Positions 57,399 through 64,000 of a stretch of 64,000 nt of DNA are shown in pieces. The stretch comes from Rhizobium giardinii bv. giardinii H152 (GTDB lineage: Bacteria; Pseudomonadota; Alphaproteobacteria; Rhizobiales; Rhizobiaceae), in contig NZ_KB902579.1 in the NCBI RefSeq assembly GCF_000379605.1, forward strand, positions 385,748 through 449,747, read 5' to 3'. Within the stretch, counting starts at the first letter, position 1, and every line of letters begins with the position of its first letter. A program made the translations under genes and the position numbers. Under the pieces are notes generated by a model. The model saw only the letters and a program-made list of their open reading frames with translations. It was not told the DNA's origin and made no database searches.

Positions 57399-57722
57399 AT
57401 GAAAATGGACAATGCGGCAATCGAGGAGATGTTCGCAACGCTTGGCCCGGTCACGGTCAAGCGCATGTTTGGCGGCAAGGGCATCTATTTCGAGGGCCGT
57501 ATCCTGGCGCTGGAGGTGGATGGTGACATCCTGCTCAAGGCGGATGCCGAAAGCGCACCAGATTTCCAGGCTGCCGGTTGTTCGCAATGGGCTTATGACG
57601 GCAAGGGGAAGCCGGTGAAAATGCCTTACTGGTCGATTCCGGACGAGGCGTTCGATGATCCGGACGAGATGGCCCGCTGGGTGCGGCTCGCCTATGAAGC
57701 CGCCTTGCGGGCTAAGAAGTAG
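57399..57722 (+). CDS. TfoX/Sxy N-terminal domain protein
   Basis: The 107-residue protein has the TfoX N-terminal domain: EMFATLGPVTVKRMFGGKGIYFEGRILALEVDGDILLKADAESAP, with PYWSIPDEAFDDPDEMARWV at the end. It lacks the C-terminal domain of true competence regulators. It is a common stand-alone form of unknown role. It converges on and overlaps the Nudix gene by 11 nt. Confidence 0.88.
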   Translation: MKMDNAAIEEMFATLGPVTVKRMFGGKGIYFEGRILALEVDGDILLKADAESAPDFQAAGCSQWAYDGKGKPVKMPYWSIPDEAFDDPDEMARWVRLAYEAALRAKK

Positions 57723-58134
57723 CCATCGACTTCAGCGCCCTGACTGCGTCCTGCGCGAACACCGACAGCGGCTGCGGCAGGTCGTCGAGCGCGTACCAGC
57801 CGATTTCGGAGAGCTTGTCCGGCTCCATCAATCGTGGCTCACCGGAGAAATCCTCGGTCACGAAGATCAGTGAGATCCAGTGGTGGCGGTCGGCTTCGAC
57901 GCGTTGTTCGCTGAGGCAGAGAAACCGCGTGGAATGGATCGTCAGGCCGCTTTCCTCTTCGGCTTCACGGCGCGCAGCGTCAGCTGCCGATTCCATGTGA
58001 TCCACCTTGCCACCGACAATGCTCCAATGGCCGGCTTCCGGTGCCTTCAGACGCTTGCAAAGCAAAAGCTTGCCGTCATTCAAGACGGCAAGCCCTGATC
58101 CCACACCGGGAAAATCGATGCCTGGATTCGCCAT
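57712..58134 (-). CDS. Nudix hydrolase
   Basis: The 140-residue protein has a full Nudix box, GGKVDHMESAADAARREAEEES continuing GL, matching GX5EX7REUXEEXGU. The flanks LLCKRLKAPEAGHWSIVGG and SEIGWYALDDLPQPL resemble enzymes that hydrolyse nucleoside diphosphate derivatives. Substrate unknown. It sits 38 nt before rhlE on the same strand as seen in transcription order reversed. Confidence 0.88.
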   Translation of the reverse strand: MANPGIDFPGVGSGLAVLNDGKLLLCKRLKAPEAGHWSIVGGKVDHMESAADAARREAEEESGLTIHSTRFLCLSEQRVEADRHHWISLIFVTEDFSGEPRLMEPDKLSEIGWYALDDLPQPLSVFAQDAVRALKSMATS

Positions 58135-58150
58135 GCGACTGCCTGGATGA

Positions 58151-59674
58151 TCAGGCTTTGCCGGCGATCAGCATGAAGGCGGGAATGTCATCGCCGAAGC
58201 CGATCGGGGTCGGTCCGTCGTCGTGGTCGCGGCGGTAGCGGTTGCGGCGGTCGCGATTGTCGTCATTGGCTGGATGCGGCTGCGGCGCAGGGCGGTTGCT
58301 GTGGCGGCCGGCATTCTGCGGTTTCGTGTCTGCCTTGCGTTCTGGTCTCACAGGTTCTGCCTTTGCTGTAACCGGTTCCTGATCCGTCGATATGTCGTCT
58401 GATTTGATGTCCGATTTATGACTGGACACCGGACGGGGAGCGTGGTCACGGTCCCGGTCGTTGCGGCGGCCGCCGCGTTTGCCGTCTCGTCCGCCGCGCT
58501 CCGAGCGGCCACTGTCGTGGCTTTCCATCGGGGCGGGCAGGGCGGAAAGGTCGCCATTCAGCCATTCGATCTTCTTGTCGATCAGTTTTTCGATGGCGTC
58601 CGCGAATTTCGTGTCACGCTTGGAAACCAGCGTGAAGGCGGCTCCGGAACGGCCTGCACGGCCGGTGCGGCCGATACGGTGGACATAATCTTCTGCGTGG
58701 ATCGGCACATCGAAGTTGAACACGTGGCTCACATCCGGAATGTCGAGGCCGCGCGCGGCCACATCGGAGGCGACGAGCAGCTGGATGTTGCCGTCCTTGA
58801 AGCTTGCGAGCATCTTCGTGCGCGAACTCTGGTCCATATCGCCGTGCAGTGCGCCGACGGAGAAGCCGTGGCGGCTCAGCGACCGGAAGAGGTCGGCCAC
58901 GTCGAGCTTGCGGTTGCAGAAGATGATGGCGTTCTTCAGTTCTTCCTGCTTCTGGATCAGGTCACGCAGAACGGCGCGCTTCTCATAATCCTTGCTGTGG
59001 GTCGCAACAAAGCGCTGTGTCACGGTCGTTGCCGTCGAGGAGCGGACGGAAACTTCGACACGTTCCGGATTCTGCAGGAAGCGGTCGGCGAGCTTCTGGA
59101 TTTCCGGCGGCATGGTGGCCGAGAAGAACAGCGTCTGGCGGGTGAACGGGATCAGCTTGGCGATGCGCTCGATATCCGGGATGAAACCCATGTCGAGCAT
59201 GCGGTCGGCTTCGTCGATGACGAGAATTTCAACGCCGGTCATCAAAAGCTTGCCGCGCTCGCAGTGGTCGAGCAGGCGGCCGGGCGTGCAGATCAAAACG
59301 TCGGCGCCGCGTTCCAGCTTGCGGTCCTGCTCATCGAAGGAGACGCCGCCGATCAGCAGGGCGATGTTGAGCTTGTGGTTCTTGCCGTATTTTTCGAAGT
59401 TCTCCGCAACCTGGGCTGCGAGCTCGCGTGTCGGCTCAAGGATCAGCGTGCGCGGCATGCGGGCCCTAGCGCGGCCCTTTTCGAGCAGCGTCAGCATCGG
59501 CAGCACGAACGATGCCGTCTTGCCGGTGCCGGTCTGGGCAATGCCGAGGATATCGCGCCGCTGCAGGGCTGGCGGAATGGCGCCGGCCTGGATCGGCGTA
59601 GGAATCGTGTAGCCCGCGTCGGTAACTGCGGAAAGAACTTTTTGGCTCAGGCCAAGGTCTGAAAAAGTGGTCAA
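58151..59674 (-). CDS. rhlE: DEAD-box RNA helicase, RhlE type
   Basis: The 507-residue protein carries all DEAD-box motifs: Q motif TIPTPIQAGAIPPAL, Walker A AQTGTGKT near residue 47, PTRELAAQ, VIDEADRMLDMGF, FFSATMP, and HRIGRTGRAGRSG. The C-terminal 130 residues are charged and Arg/Asp-rich, as in cold-shock RhlE proteins, and could bind RNA. A ribosome assembly or RNA decay role is expected from the family. Confidence 0.93.
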   Translation of the reverse strand: MTTFSDLGLSQKVLSAVTDAGYTIPTPIQAGAIPPALQRRDILGIAQTGTGKTASFVLPMLTLLEKGRARARMPRTLILEPTRELAAQVAENFEKYGKNHKLNIALLIGGVSFDEQDRKLERGADVLICTPGRLLDHCERGKLLMTGVEILVIDEADRMLDMGFIPDIERIAKLIPFTRQTLFFSATMPPEIQKLADRFLQNPERVEVSVRSSTATTVTQRFVATHSKDYEKRAVLRDLIQKQEELKNAIIFCNRKLDVADLFRSLSRHGFSVGALHGDMDQSSRTKMLASFKDGNIQLLVASDVAARGLDIPDVSHVFNFDVPIHAEDYVHRIGRTGRAGRSGAAFTLVSKRDTKFADAIEKLIDKKIEWLNGDLSALPAPMESHDSGRSERGGRDGKRGGRRNDRDRDHAPRPVSSHKSDIKSDDISTDQEPVTAKAEPVRPERKADTKPQNAGRHSNRPAPQPHPANDDNRDRRNRYRRDHDDGPTPIGFGDDIPAFMLIAGKA

Positions 59675-59880
59675 AGGGAAATCTGTTTCCGTTCCGGTTC
59701 GGTCGAACTCTGGTGACTCGGCAAATGCTTTCGTTGCCGTCGCTGGGGCTCATAGTCCCATAGGCAGACAAAGTCAAGAAAACCGGCGTTTTGCTTCGGC
59801 AACAGGGTGAATAAACGGCCTGCCATCAGCAGGATGGCTCCGACATGCCTCTCAAGGGCACCTTCGCAAGACGGCATTTG

Positions 59881-61197
59881 TCAGTTGATGTAGCGGCTGA
59901 GCCTGATCCCGGCATTCAGAAAACGCATCGGATCGACGGCCTCGCCGTTCAGGCGGACCTCGTAATGCAGATGCGGCCCGGTCGAGCGACCGGTGCTGCC
60001 GGAGCGGCCGATTGCTTCGCCCGTCGAAATCGTGTCGCCGACATTGACGAGAATGGTCGATAGATGGGCATAGCGCGTCGTGATGCCGTTCCCATGGTCG
60101 ATCTCGACCATGTTGCCGTAGCCGCCGTTCTTGCCGGCCGTGATGACGGTGCCGGGCGCCGTCGCGACGATTCGCGTTCCGCTCGGCGCGCGAAAATCTA
60201 TGCCGGCATGCAGGGCCAACCGCCCGAGGAACGGGTCGAGGCGATTGCCGAACCGGCTGGTGACGTCGCTCGCAGGGGAGGGATTGTTGAACGGCAGTTT
60301 CCTGGCCTGGTTGCGGACATGTTCGAGCCGGGCAAGCGCGGTGTCAAGCGCGACCAGGGAATTGTCGAAGACTTCGGCAGTTTCCGGCTCGACGAACGGC
60401 CCCCCGACCGCAGCTTCGTCTTCCACCGTGCTTGCGGCCGCCGCCTGCGCTTCGTCGTCGACAACCTTGATACCCGTGCGGGCGACGATGTTGACGATGG
60501 CGTCGGTGGCCTGGGAAGCGCCGGCCGTCAGGCTCTGGATGCGATGCTTCTGGTCCTGCTCTATGTCCTTGAGCGAGAGGGTAACCTTCGAGAACAGCCG
60601 GTCGGCCCGATCGGATATGGTCTCCCGTCCGTGGGACGCCGATTGCGGTGCATAGGCGAGCGCCATTGGCTGTTGCGTCTGCCGGCCGCCGATCCCCATC
60701 AGCCGCTCGATCGCCTTGATGCCGCCGCTTGCATCGGCGCGCTTGTCATGAGCCTGTGGAGCCGTGACCGTCTCGCCCTCGTCCTGCGCGATGCCGGACT
60801 CCTCCGCCCGATCGAGAAGCGTGCCGAGCTTGCCGTGACGGGATGTCAGCGCCATCTGCTGCTGGAGCAGTTTTTCGACCTTGTCCTCAACGACCTGCTG
60901 GTCGAGAAGCTGGCGGCTCGTCACCCGGTCGACCTGGGCGCGCAGAGCCGCGATCCGGTCCTCATATTCGTGCTGCATGCGCGCCTGGCGCGCCATGGTG
61001 CCGCCGATCAGGTCATCACGCAGCACGAGATAGGACGTTGCGGCAAGGTAACCGATCGAAAACACCGAGACGAAGCAGATCGACAGCGCCGCCATCCAGG
61101 GCTGGAAGGTCATGTGGCGAACCTTGTCGCCGCTTGCGACGATGATGATGTGCTTTTGTGCGCGCTTGCCGAAAACCCGGCTTTCCCTAGACACCAA
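59881..61197 (-). CDS. M23 family cell-wall endopeptidase with coiled coil
   Basis: The start is TTG 61197 or GTG 61194, after GGGGGTGAG. The 438 residues have one transmembrane helix (MAALSICFVSVFSIGYLAATSYLVL), a coiled-coil region rich in Gln/Arg/Glu (about 80-150), and a C-terminal M23 (LytM) domain. In that domain HAGIDFRAPSGT and HLHYEVRLNG carry the zinc ligands H-x3-D and HxH. All ligands are present, so it should be active on peptidoglycan. Confidence 0.9.
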   Translation of the reverse strand: MVSRESRVFGKRAQKHIIIVASGDKVRHMTFQPWMAALSICFVSVFSIGYLAATSYLVLRDDLIGGTMARQARMQHEYEDRIAALRAQVDRVTSRQLLDQQVVEDKVEKLLQQQMALTSRHGKLGTLLDRAEESGIAQDEGETVTAPQAHDKRADASGGIKAIERLMGIGGRQTQQPMALAYAPQSASHGRETISDRADRLFSKVTLSLKDIEQDQKHRIQSLTAGASQATDAIVNIVARTGIKVVDDEAQAAAASTVEDEAAVGGPFVEPETAEVFDNSLVALDTALARLEHVRNQARKLPFNNPSPASDVTSRFGNRLDPFLGRLALHAGIDFRAPSGTRIVATAPGTVITAGKNGGYGNMVEIDHGNGITTRYAHLSTILVNVGDTISTGEAIGRSGSTGRSTGPHLHYEVRLNGEAVDPMRFLNAGIRLSRYIN

Positions 61198-61294
61198 CTC
61201 ACCCCCGCCGCGTGCGATTCTGCGCGTTTTGATGCGGTTGATTAGACACTGTTAAGGTTAATAAAGCCTTTGCCGAGCCAAAGCCGGCGCAGCG

Positions 61295-62122
61295 TCAGGT
61301 GTTCACCGAGGCCGTCATCGAACGGTAGAATGACGGCGTCAGACCGGCCTCCGCCCGGGCTATGTCGTTGAACGGTGCCTTCAGCGGTCCACGGAAATTG
61401 GCCCGCACGAGCGCCTGAAACGCCGCGGCCGGATCCTTCTTCTGGCGGGCGCAGAGAAAGCGGAACCATTTGGCGCCTACGGCGACGTGGCCCTTCTCGT
61501 CTTCATAGATCACATCGAGCACCGCCGCACTTTCCAGGTCGCCGGCTTCCCGCATCTTCGCCTGCAGGGCAGGCGTCACGTCGAGGCCACGCGCCTCGAG
61601 AATCAGTGGCACGACGGCGAGACGTGCCGTGAGGTCGTTGCGGGTGTCGTGTGCCGCCTGCCAGAGACCGTCATGGGCGGGCAGGTCGCCATAGTCCGCG
61701 CCGAGCTGCCGCAACCGGTCTCGGACCAGGCGAAAATGCTTGGCTTCCTCGAAGGCCACCCGCATCCAGCCGTCGAAGAACGAGATTGGCACCGGCTCGC
61801 TGGCAAACCGGGCGACGATGTCGAGCGCGAGATCGACGGCATTGAGTTCGATATGGGCAATGGCGTGGAGCAGGGCGACCCGTCCCTTCTCCGTCGTCAG
61901 CGCCCGCTTCGGCACCTGTCTCGGCGGTATGAGATCCGGTTTTTCCGGGCGGCCCGGACGATCCGGGACCTGCGTATCGAGCGGCGACCGCAAGGACAGG
62001 CCGCGCGCACTCCAGCGGCGCGCGACTTCCTGCGTCAGAAGCGTCTTCACGTCGAGGTCGGCGGCGCGGATGGCGCACGCCGCACCGTCGCGCAGGCTCC
62101 GAATCGCCGGCAGTTCCGTCAT
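61295..62122 (-). CDS. Ferritin-like DUF455 protein
   Basis: The 275-residue protein matches DUF455. ARVALLHAIAHIELNAVDLALDIVARF and GWMRVAFEEAKHFRLVRDRL carry Glu/His pairs of a ferritin-like di-iron site. LDVIYEDEKGHVAVGAKWFRFLC supplies more. Proteins of this family are related to MiaE-type hydroxylases, but the role is not known. It overlaps bcp by 4 nt. Confidence 0.85.
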   Translation of the reverse strand: MTELPAIRSLRDGAACAIRAADLDVKTLLTQEVARRWSARGLSLRSPLDTQVPDRPGRPEKPDLIPPRQVPKRALTTEKGRVALLHAIAHIELNAVDLALDIVARFASEPVPISFFDGWMRVAFEEAKHFRLVRDRLRQLGADYGDLPAHDGLWQAAHDTRNDLTARLAVVPLILEARGLDVTPALQAKMREAGDLESAAVLDVIYEDEKGHVAVGAKWFRFLCARQKKDPAAAFQALVRANFRGPLKAPFNDIARAEAGLTPSFYRSMTASVNT

Positions 62123-62604
62123 TTTCCGCCGCTTTCCGCTAGGTTTTTGGCCGCGGCCAGCACCTCTTCGGCATGCCCGGGAACCTTCACCTTTTCCCAG
62201 ACCCGCCGGACGATGCCGTTTGCGTCGATCAGCACGGTGGTCCGCTCGACACCCATGTATTTCCTGCCATACATGCTTTTTTCGACCCAGACGCCATAGG
62301 CGTTCAGGACTGCCTTTGCCTCATCGGCAGCGAGAATGACGGAAAGATCGTATTTCTTCGCGAACTTGTCGTGCTTCTTGACCGAATCGGGCGACATGCC
62401 GATCACCACGGCCCCCGCGGCTGCGAAATCGCCCGCAAGCGCAGTGAAGGCAATGGATTCCGCCGTGCAGCCGCTGGTGTCGTCCTTCGGATAGAAGAAC
62501 AGGACAACGGATTTCCCCCTGAATTGCGCCAGCGAGACGGTGCCGCCGCCATCACGGGGAAGCGTAAATTCCGGTGCTGATGCACCTTCTTCCAGATTCG
62601 CCAT
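62119..62604 (-). CDS. bcp: Thioredoxin-dependent thiol peroxidase (BCP)
   Basis: This peroxiredoxin reduces hydroperoxides. From ATG 62604 the 161 residues have FFYPKDDTSGCTAES, with the peroxidatic Cys46 and preceding Thr. It is the only cysteine in the protein, so the resolving Cys at position +5 in E. coli BCP is absent, making this a 1-Cys form. It is translationally coupled to DUF455. Confidence 0.93.
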   Translation of the reverse strand: MANLEEGASAPEFTLPRDGGGTVSLAQFRGKSVVLFFYPKDDTSGCTAESIAFTALAGDFAAAGAVVIGMSPDSVKKHDKFAKKYDLSVILAADEAKAVLNAYGVWVEKSMYGRKYMGVERTTVLIDANGIVRRVWEKVKVPGHAEEVLAAAKNLAESGGK

Positions 62605-62968
62605 GGATAATCCTTTTTTCTGCGCCATGTGCTGCGTCGGTTATCGCAAGAGGCTTATCGAATCCGACCCCGCCGCGTCCAGCGCCGAGTGGAACGCGTA
62701 ATCCGACCGGAGAGCGAAGACGAGCCTGGCGGCAGACAGCGTTTGCCCTGCCGTTCTTCTTTAACTACTGTGAAACGGACACAAATGCCTCAGGGCGACG
62801 CAGTGCCTGGTGGCATTTCCGGACGAATGTCCGAATGAAATCAGCCACGACAAGGTGCGCAAGATTCCTGTAGCAGGGTCTTGCTGCCTGGCGCGGCGGG
62901 GCATTGTAACGGACTGGAAAAAGCGAGCGAATGAACTTTTTGACTATTCTGGGAGGCCGCCGGCCCTG
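62605..62968. other. Divergent intergenic region, bcp / YhdP-like gene
   Basis: I see no supported gene in these 364 nt. A hairpin CGGAC-GAAT-GTCCG lies near 62819-62832, and GCAG-CTGC arms near 62876-62891. Promoters for both flanking genes must lie here. Confidence 0.4.
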
Positions 62969-64000
62969 ATGAGTGAAATCCGCGGCGAAAGGGTATCGTT
63001 TCGCAAGGAAGACATCGTCGCTTTGCATAATCTGCCGTCGGCGCAGGCGCATGACCCGTGCATCCTGCATGCGCCGCGCAAGCGCGGCATCACACATCTG
63101 GTGTTGACGACAATCACCATCGTTACAGCAATTGCCTTTCTTATCGGGGGAGTGCTGCTGGCGACGATCGAAGGCGGGTTGCTGGACGGACCGCTCAATG
63201 CGCGGGCGCAGACGGCTCTGAACGCGGCGATCGGCGACGGCTATCATGCCGAGGTCGGCAGCACGGTGTTGCGCTTGACGTCGAATGGCGGCCTCGCGCT
63301 CAAGGCGCAGGATGTCGCCCTCGTAGAAAATGCCTCCAACAAACGGCTGGTGACCACCAATTCCGTCTTTATCGAGATCGATCCGATGGCGCTTTTAAGC
63401 GGGCGGGTTGCCGTGTCGAGGCTGGAGGCAGAGGGAGCGACGCTTGATTCCTCCTTGCTGTCGCAGGGTAAACCGATCGATCTGACGACAATTCGCGTTG
63501 CCGATGTCGCCAGCGGACTGGAATTTGTTTTCAACCAGATGGACGGCATCGCGCAGTTGATCAGCCGCAGCAATACCGAATCCGTCAGGATCGCGGACCT
63601 GCAACTGTCTTTTTTGGGGCCACGCAACCGTGTCGTTCCGGTGGTCGTGGATGCCGTTGATTTCAAGCGCGGCAGTGACGGCTCGATGCAGATCGACGGG
63701 GTCTTCTTTGTCGCTGGTGAAGCCGCTGAACTGCACCTGCGCGCCAGCCGGCAGGCCGATCGCATTGCGCACCTTGATGGCGCAGTGACCGGACTGCCGC
63801 TTTCGGCGCTTCTGCACCGGGATGAGACTGCAACGGAACCCGCCTTCGGCATCAAGAGCGGCGCCGACCTGAGCATCACCGCGACGCGTGCTGACGATGG
63901 TGCGACGCCGACGCTGGAACTGAGAGCCCGGACTGGCGCGGGGGCGTTCGACGCTGGCGCATTCACCTCGGAGCTGAAGCAATCCGAGCTGAACGTCACC
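62969..64000 (+). CDS. AsmA/YhdP-like envelope protein (DUF3971), 5' part
   Basis: The gene begins at ATG 62969 and runs off the window after 344 codons. A cytoplasmic N-terminus (MSEIRGERVSFRKEDIVALH) precedes one transmembrane helix (LVLTTITIVTAIAFLIGGVLLA). A long periplasmic beta-rich part follows, with LTSNGGLALKAQDVALVENASNKRLVTTNSVFIEIDPMALLSGRVAVSRLEAEGATLD, characteristic of AsmA-like proteins. YhdP and relatives help move lipids to the outer membrane. The family assignment is moderately sure. Confidence 0.7.
   Translation, partial: MSEIRGERVSFRKEDIVALHNLPSAQAHDPCILHAPRKRGITHLVLTTITIVTAIAFLIGGVLLATIEGGLLDGPLNARAQTALNAAIGDGYHAEVGSTVLRLTSNGGLALKAQDVALVENASNKRLVTTNSVFIEIDPMALLSGRVAVSRLEAEGATLDSSLLSQGKPIDLTTIRVADVASGLEFVFNQMDGIAQLISRSNTESVRIADLQLSFLGPRNRVVPVVVDAVDFKRGSDGSMQIDGVFFVAGEAAELHLRASRQADRIAHLDGAVTGLPLSALLHRDETATEPAFGIKSGADLSITATRADDGATPTLELRARTGAGAFDAGAFTSELKQSELNVT

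Noticed and set aside
1-64000. tRNA, rRNA, CRISPR array, prophage or insertion sequence
   Set aside because: I looked for T-loop and repeat-spacer patterns and for transposase, integrase or phage proteins and found none that could be supported.

Overview
The window is a high-GC alphaproteobacterial chromosome segment, most likely from the Rhizobiaceae (Rhizobium/Agrobacterium group). This rests on gene content: CckA, a single-cysteine DksA, the F1-ATPase zeta inhibitor, mannosylfructose-phosphate synthase and phosphatase as described in Agrobacterium, PurS, DUF1127, DUF2259 and DUF922 proteins, a GAAC-N7-GAAC LexA box before recA, and CTTGAN-N17-CTATAN promoters. I recognise no insertion sequence, prophage, CRISPR array, rRNA or tRNA. 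It reads as mostly core chromosome with a few accessory insertions.

Layout, 1-25 kb: a gene-free left edge with hairpins and a candidate minus-strand small RNA; a DUF922 protein; folP-folB-folK; a secreted protein; a cytochrome b561/molybdopterin oxidoreductase pair; sixA-ycjX-ycjF; dksA; a FliO-like protein; cckA; a type 2 pyrF of atypical codon use facing psuK-psuG; recA; alaS; an AraC-GyrI regulator; mfpsA-mfppA for the osmolyte mannosylfructose; and an STM3941-like membrane protein.

25-47 kb: icd, a ribbon-helix-helix protein, a DJ-1/PfpI protein, a secreted protein, trmJ-murI, a HerA-like ATPase, rpsD, glsA, ttcA-inositol phosphatase, two tandem Bcr/CflA transporters, then a long minus-strand purine/iron-sulfur block. 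In that block purC-purS-purQ and purL are separated by a lipoprotein, arsC, a DUF1127 gene and its divergent MocR regulator. After purL comes a putative GT42-like glycosyltransferase, then bolA, a small basic protein and grxD.

47-64 kb: the ATPase zeta inhibitor, a methyltransferase, an alpha/beta hydrolase, a DUF2189 membrane protein, a PilZ protein, the operon rpe-DUF2259-membrane protein-purB, a substrate-binding protein translationally coupled to a P1 peptidase, a flavin reductase, TfoX-like and Nudix proteins, rhlE, an M23 peptidase, bcp-DUF455, and the start of a large AsmA/YhdP-like envelope protein cut by the window end.

Functional themes are folate, purine and pyrimidine metabolism, tRNA modification and translation, cell-cycle and stringent control, and envelope maintenance. 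I found no clearly new multi-gene system. The best leads are the small RNA at 171-305, the GT42-like protein, the transferred-looking pyrF beside psuKG, the hairpin leader of mfpsA and the MocR/DUF1127 operator region.
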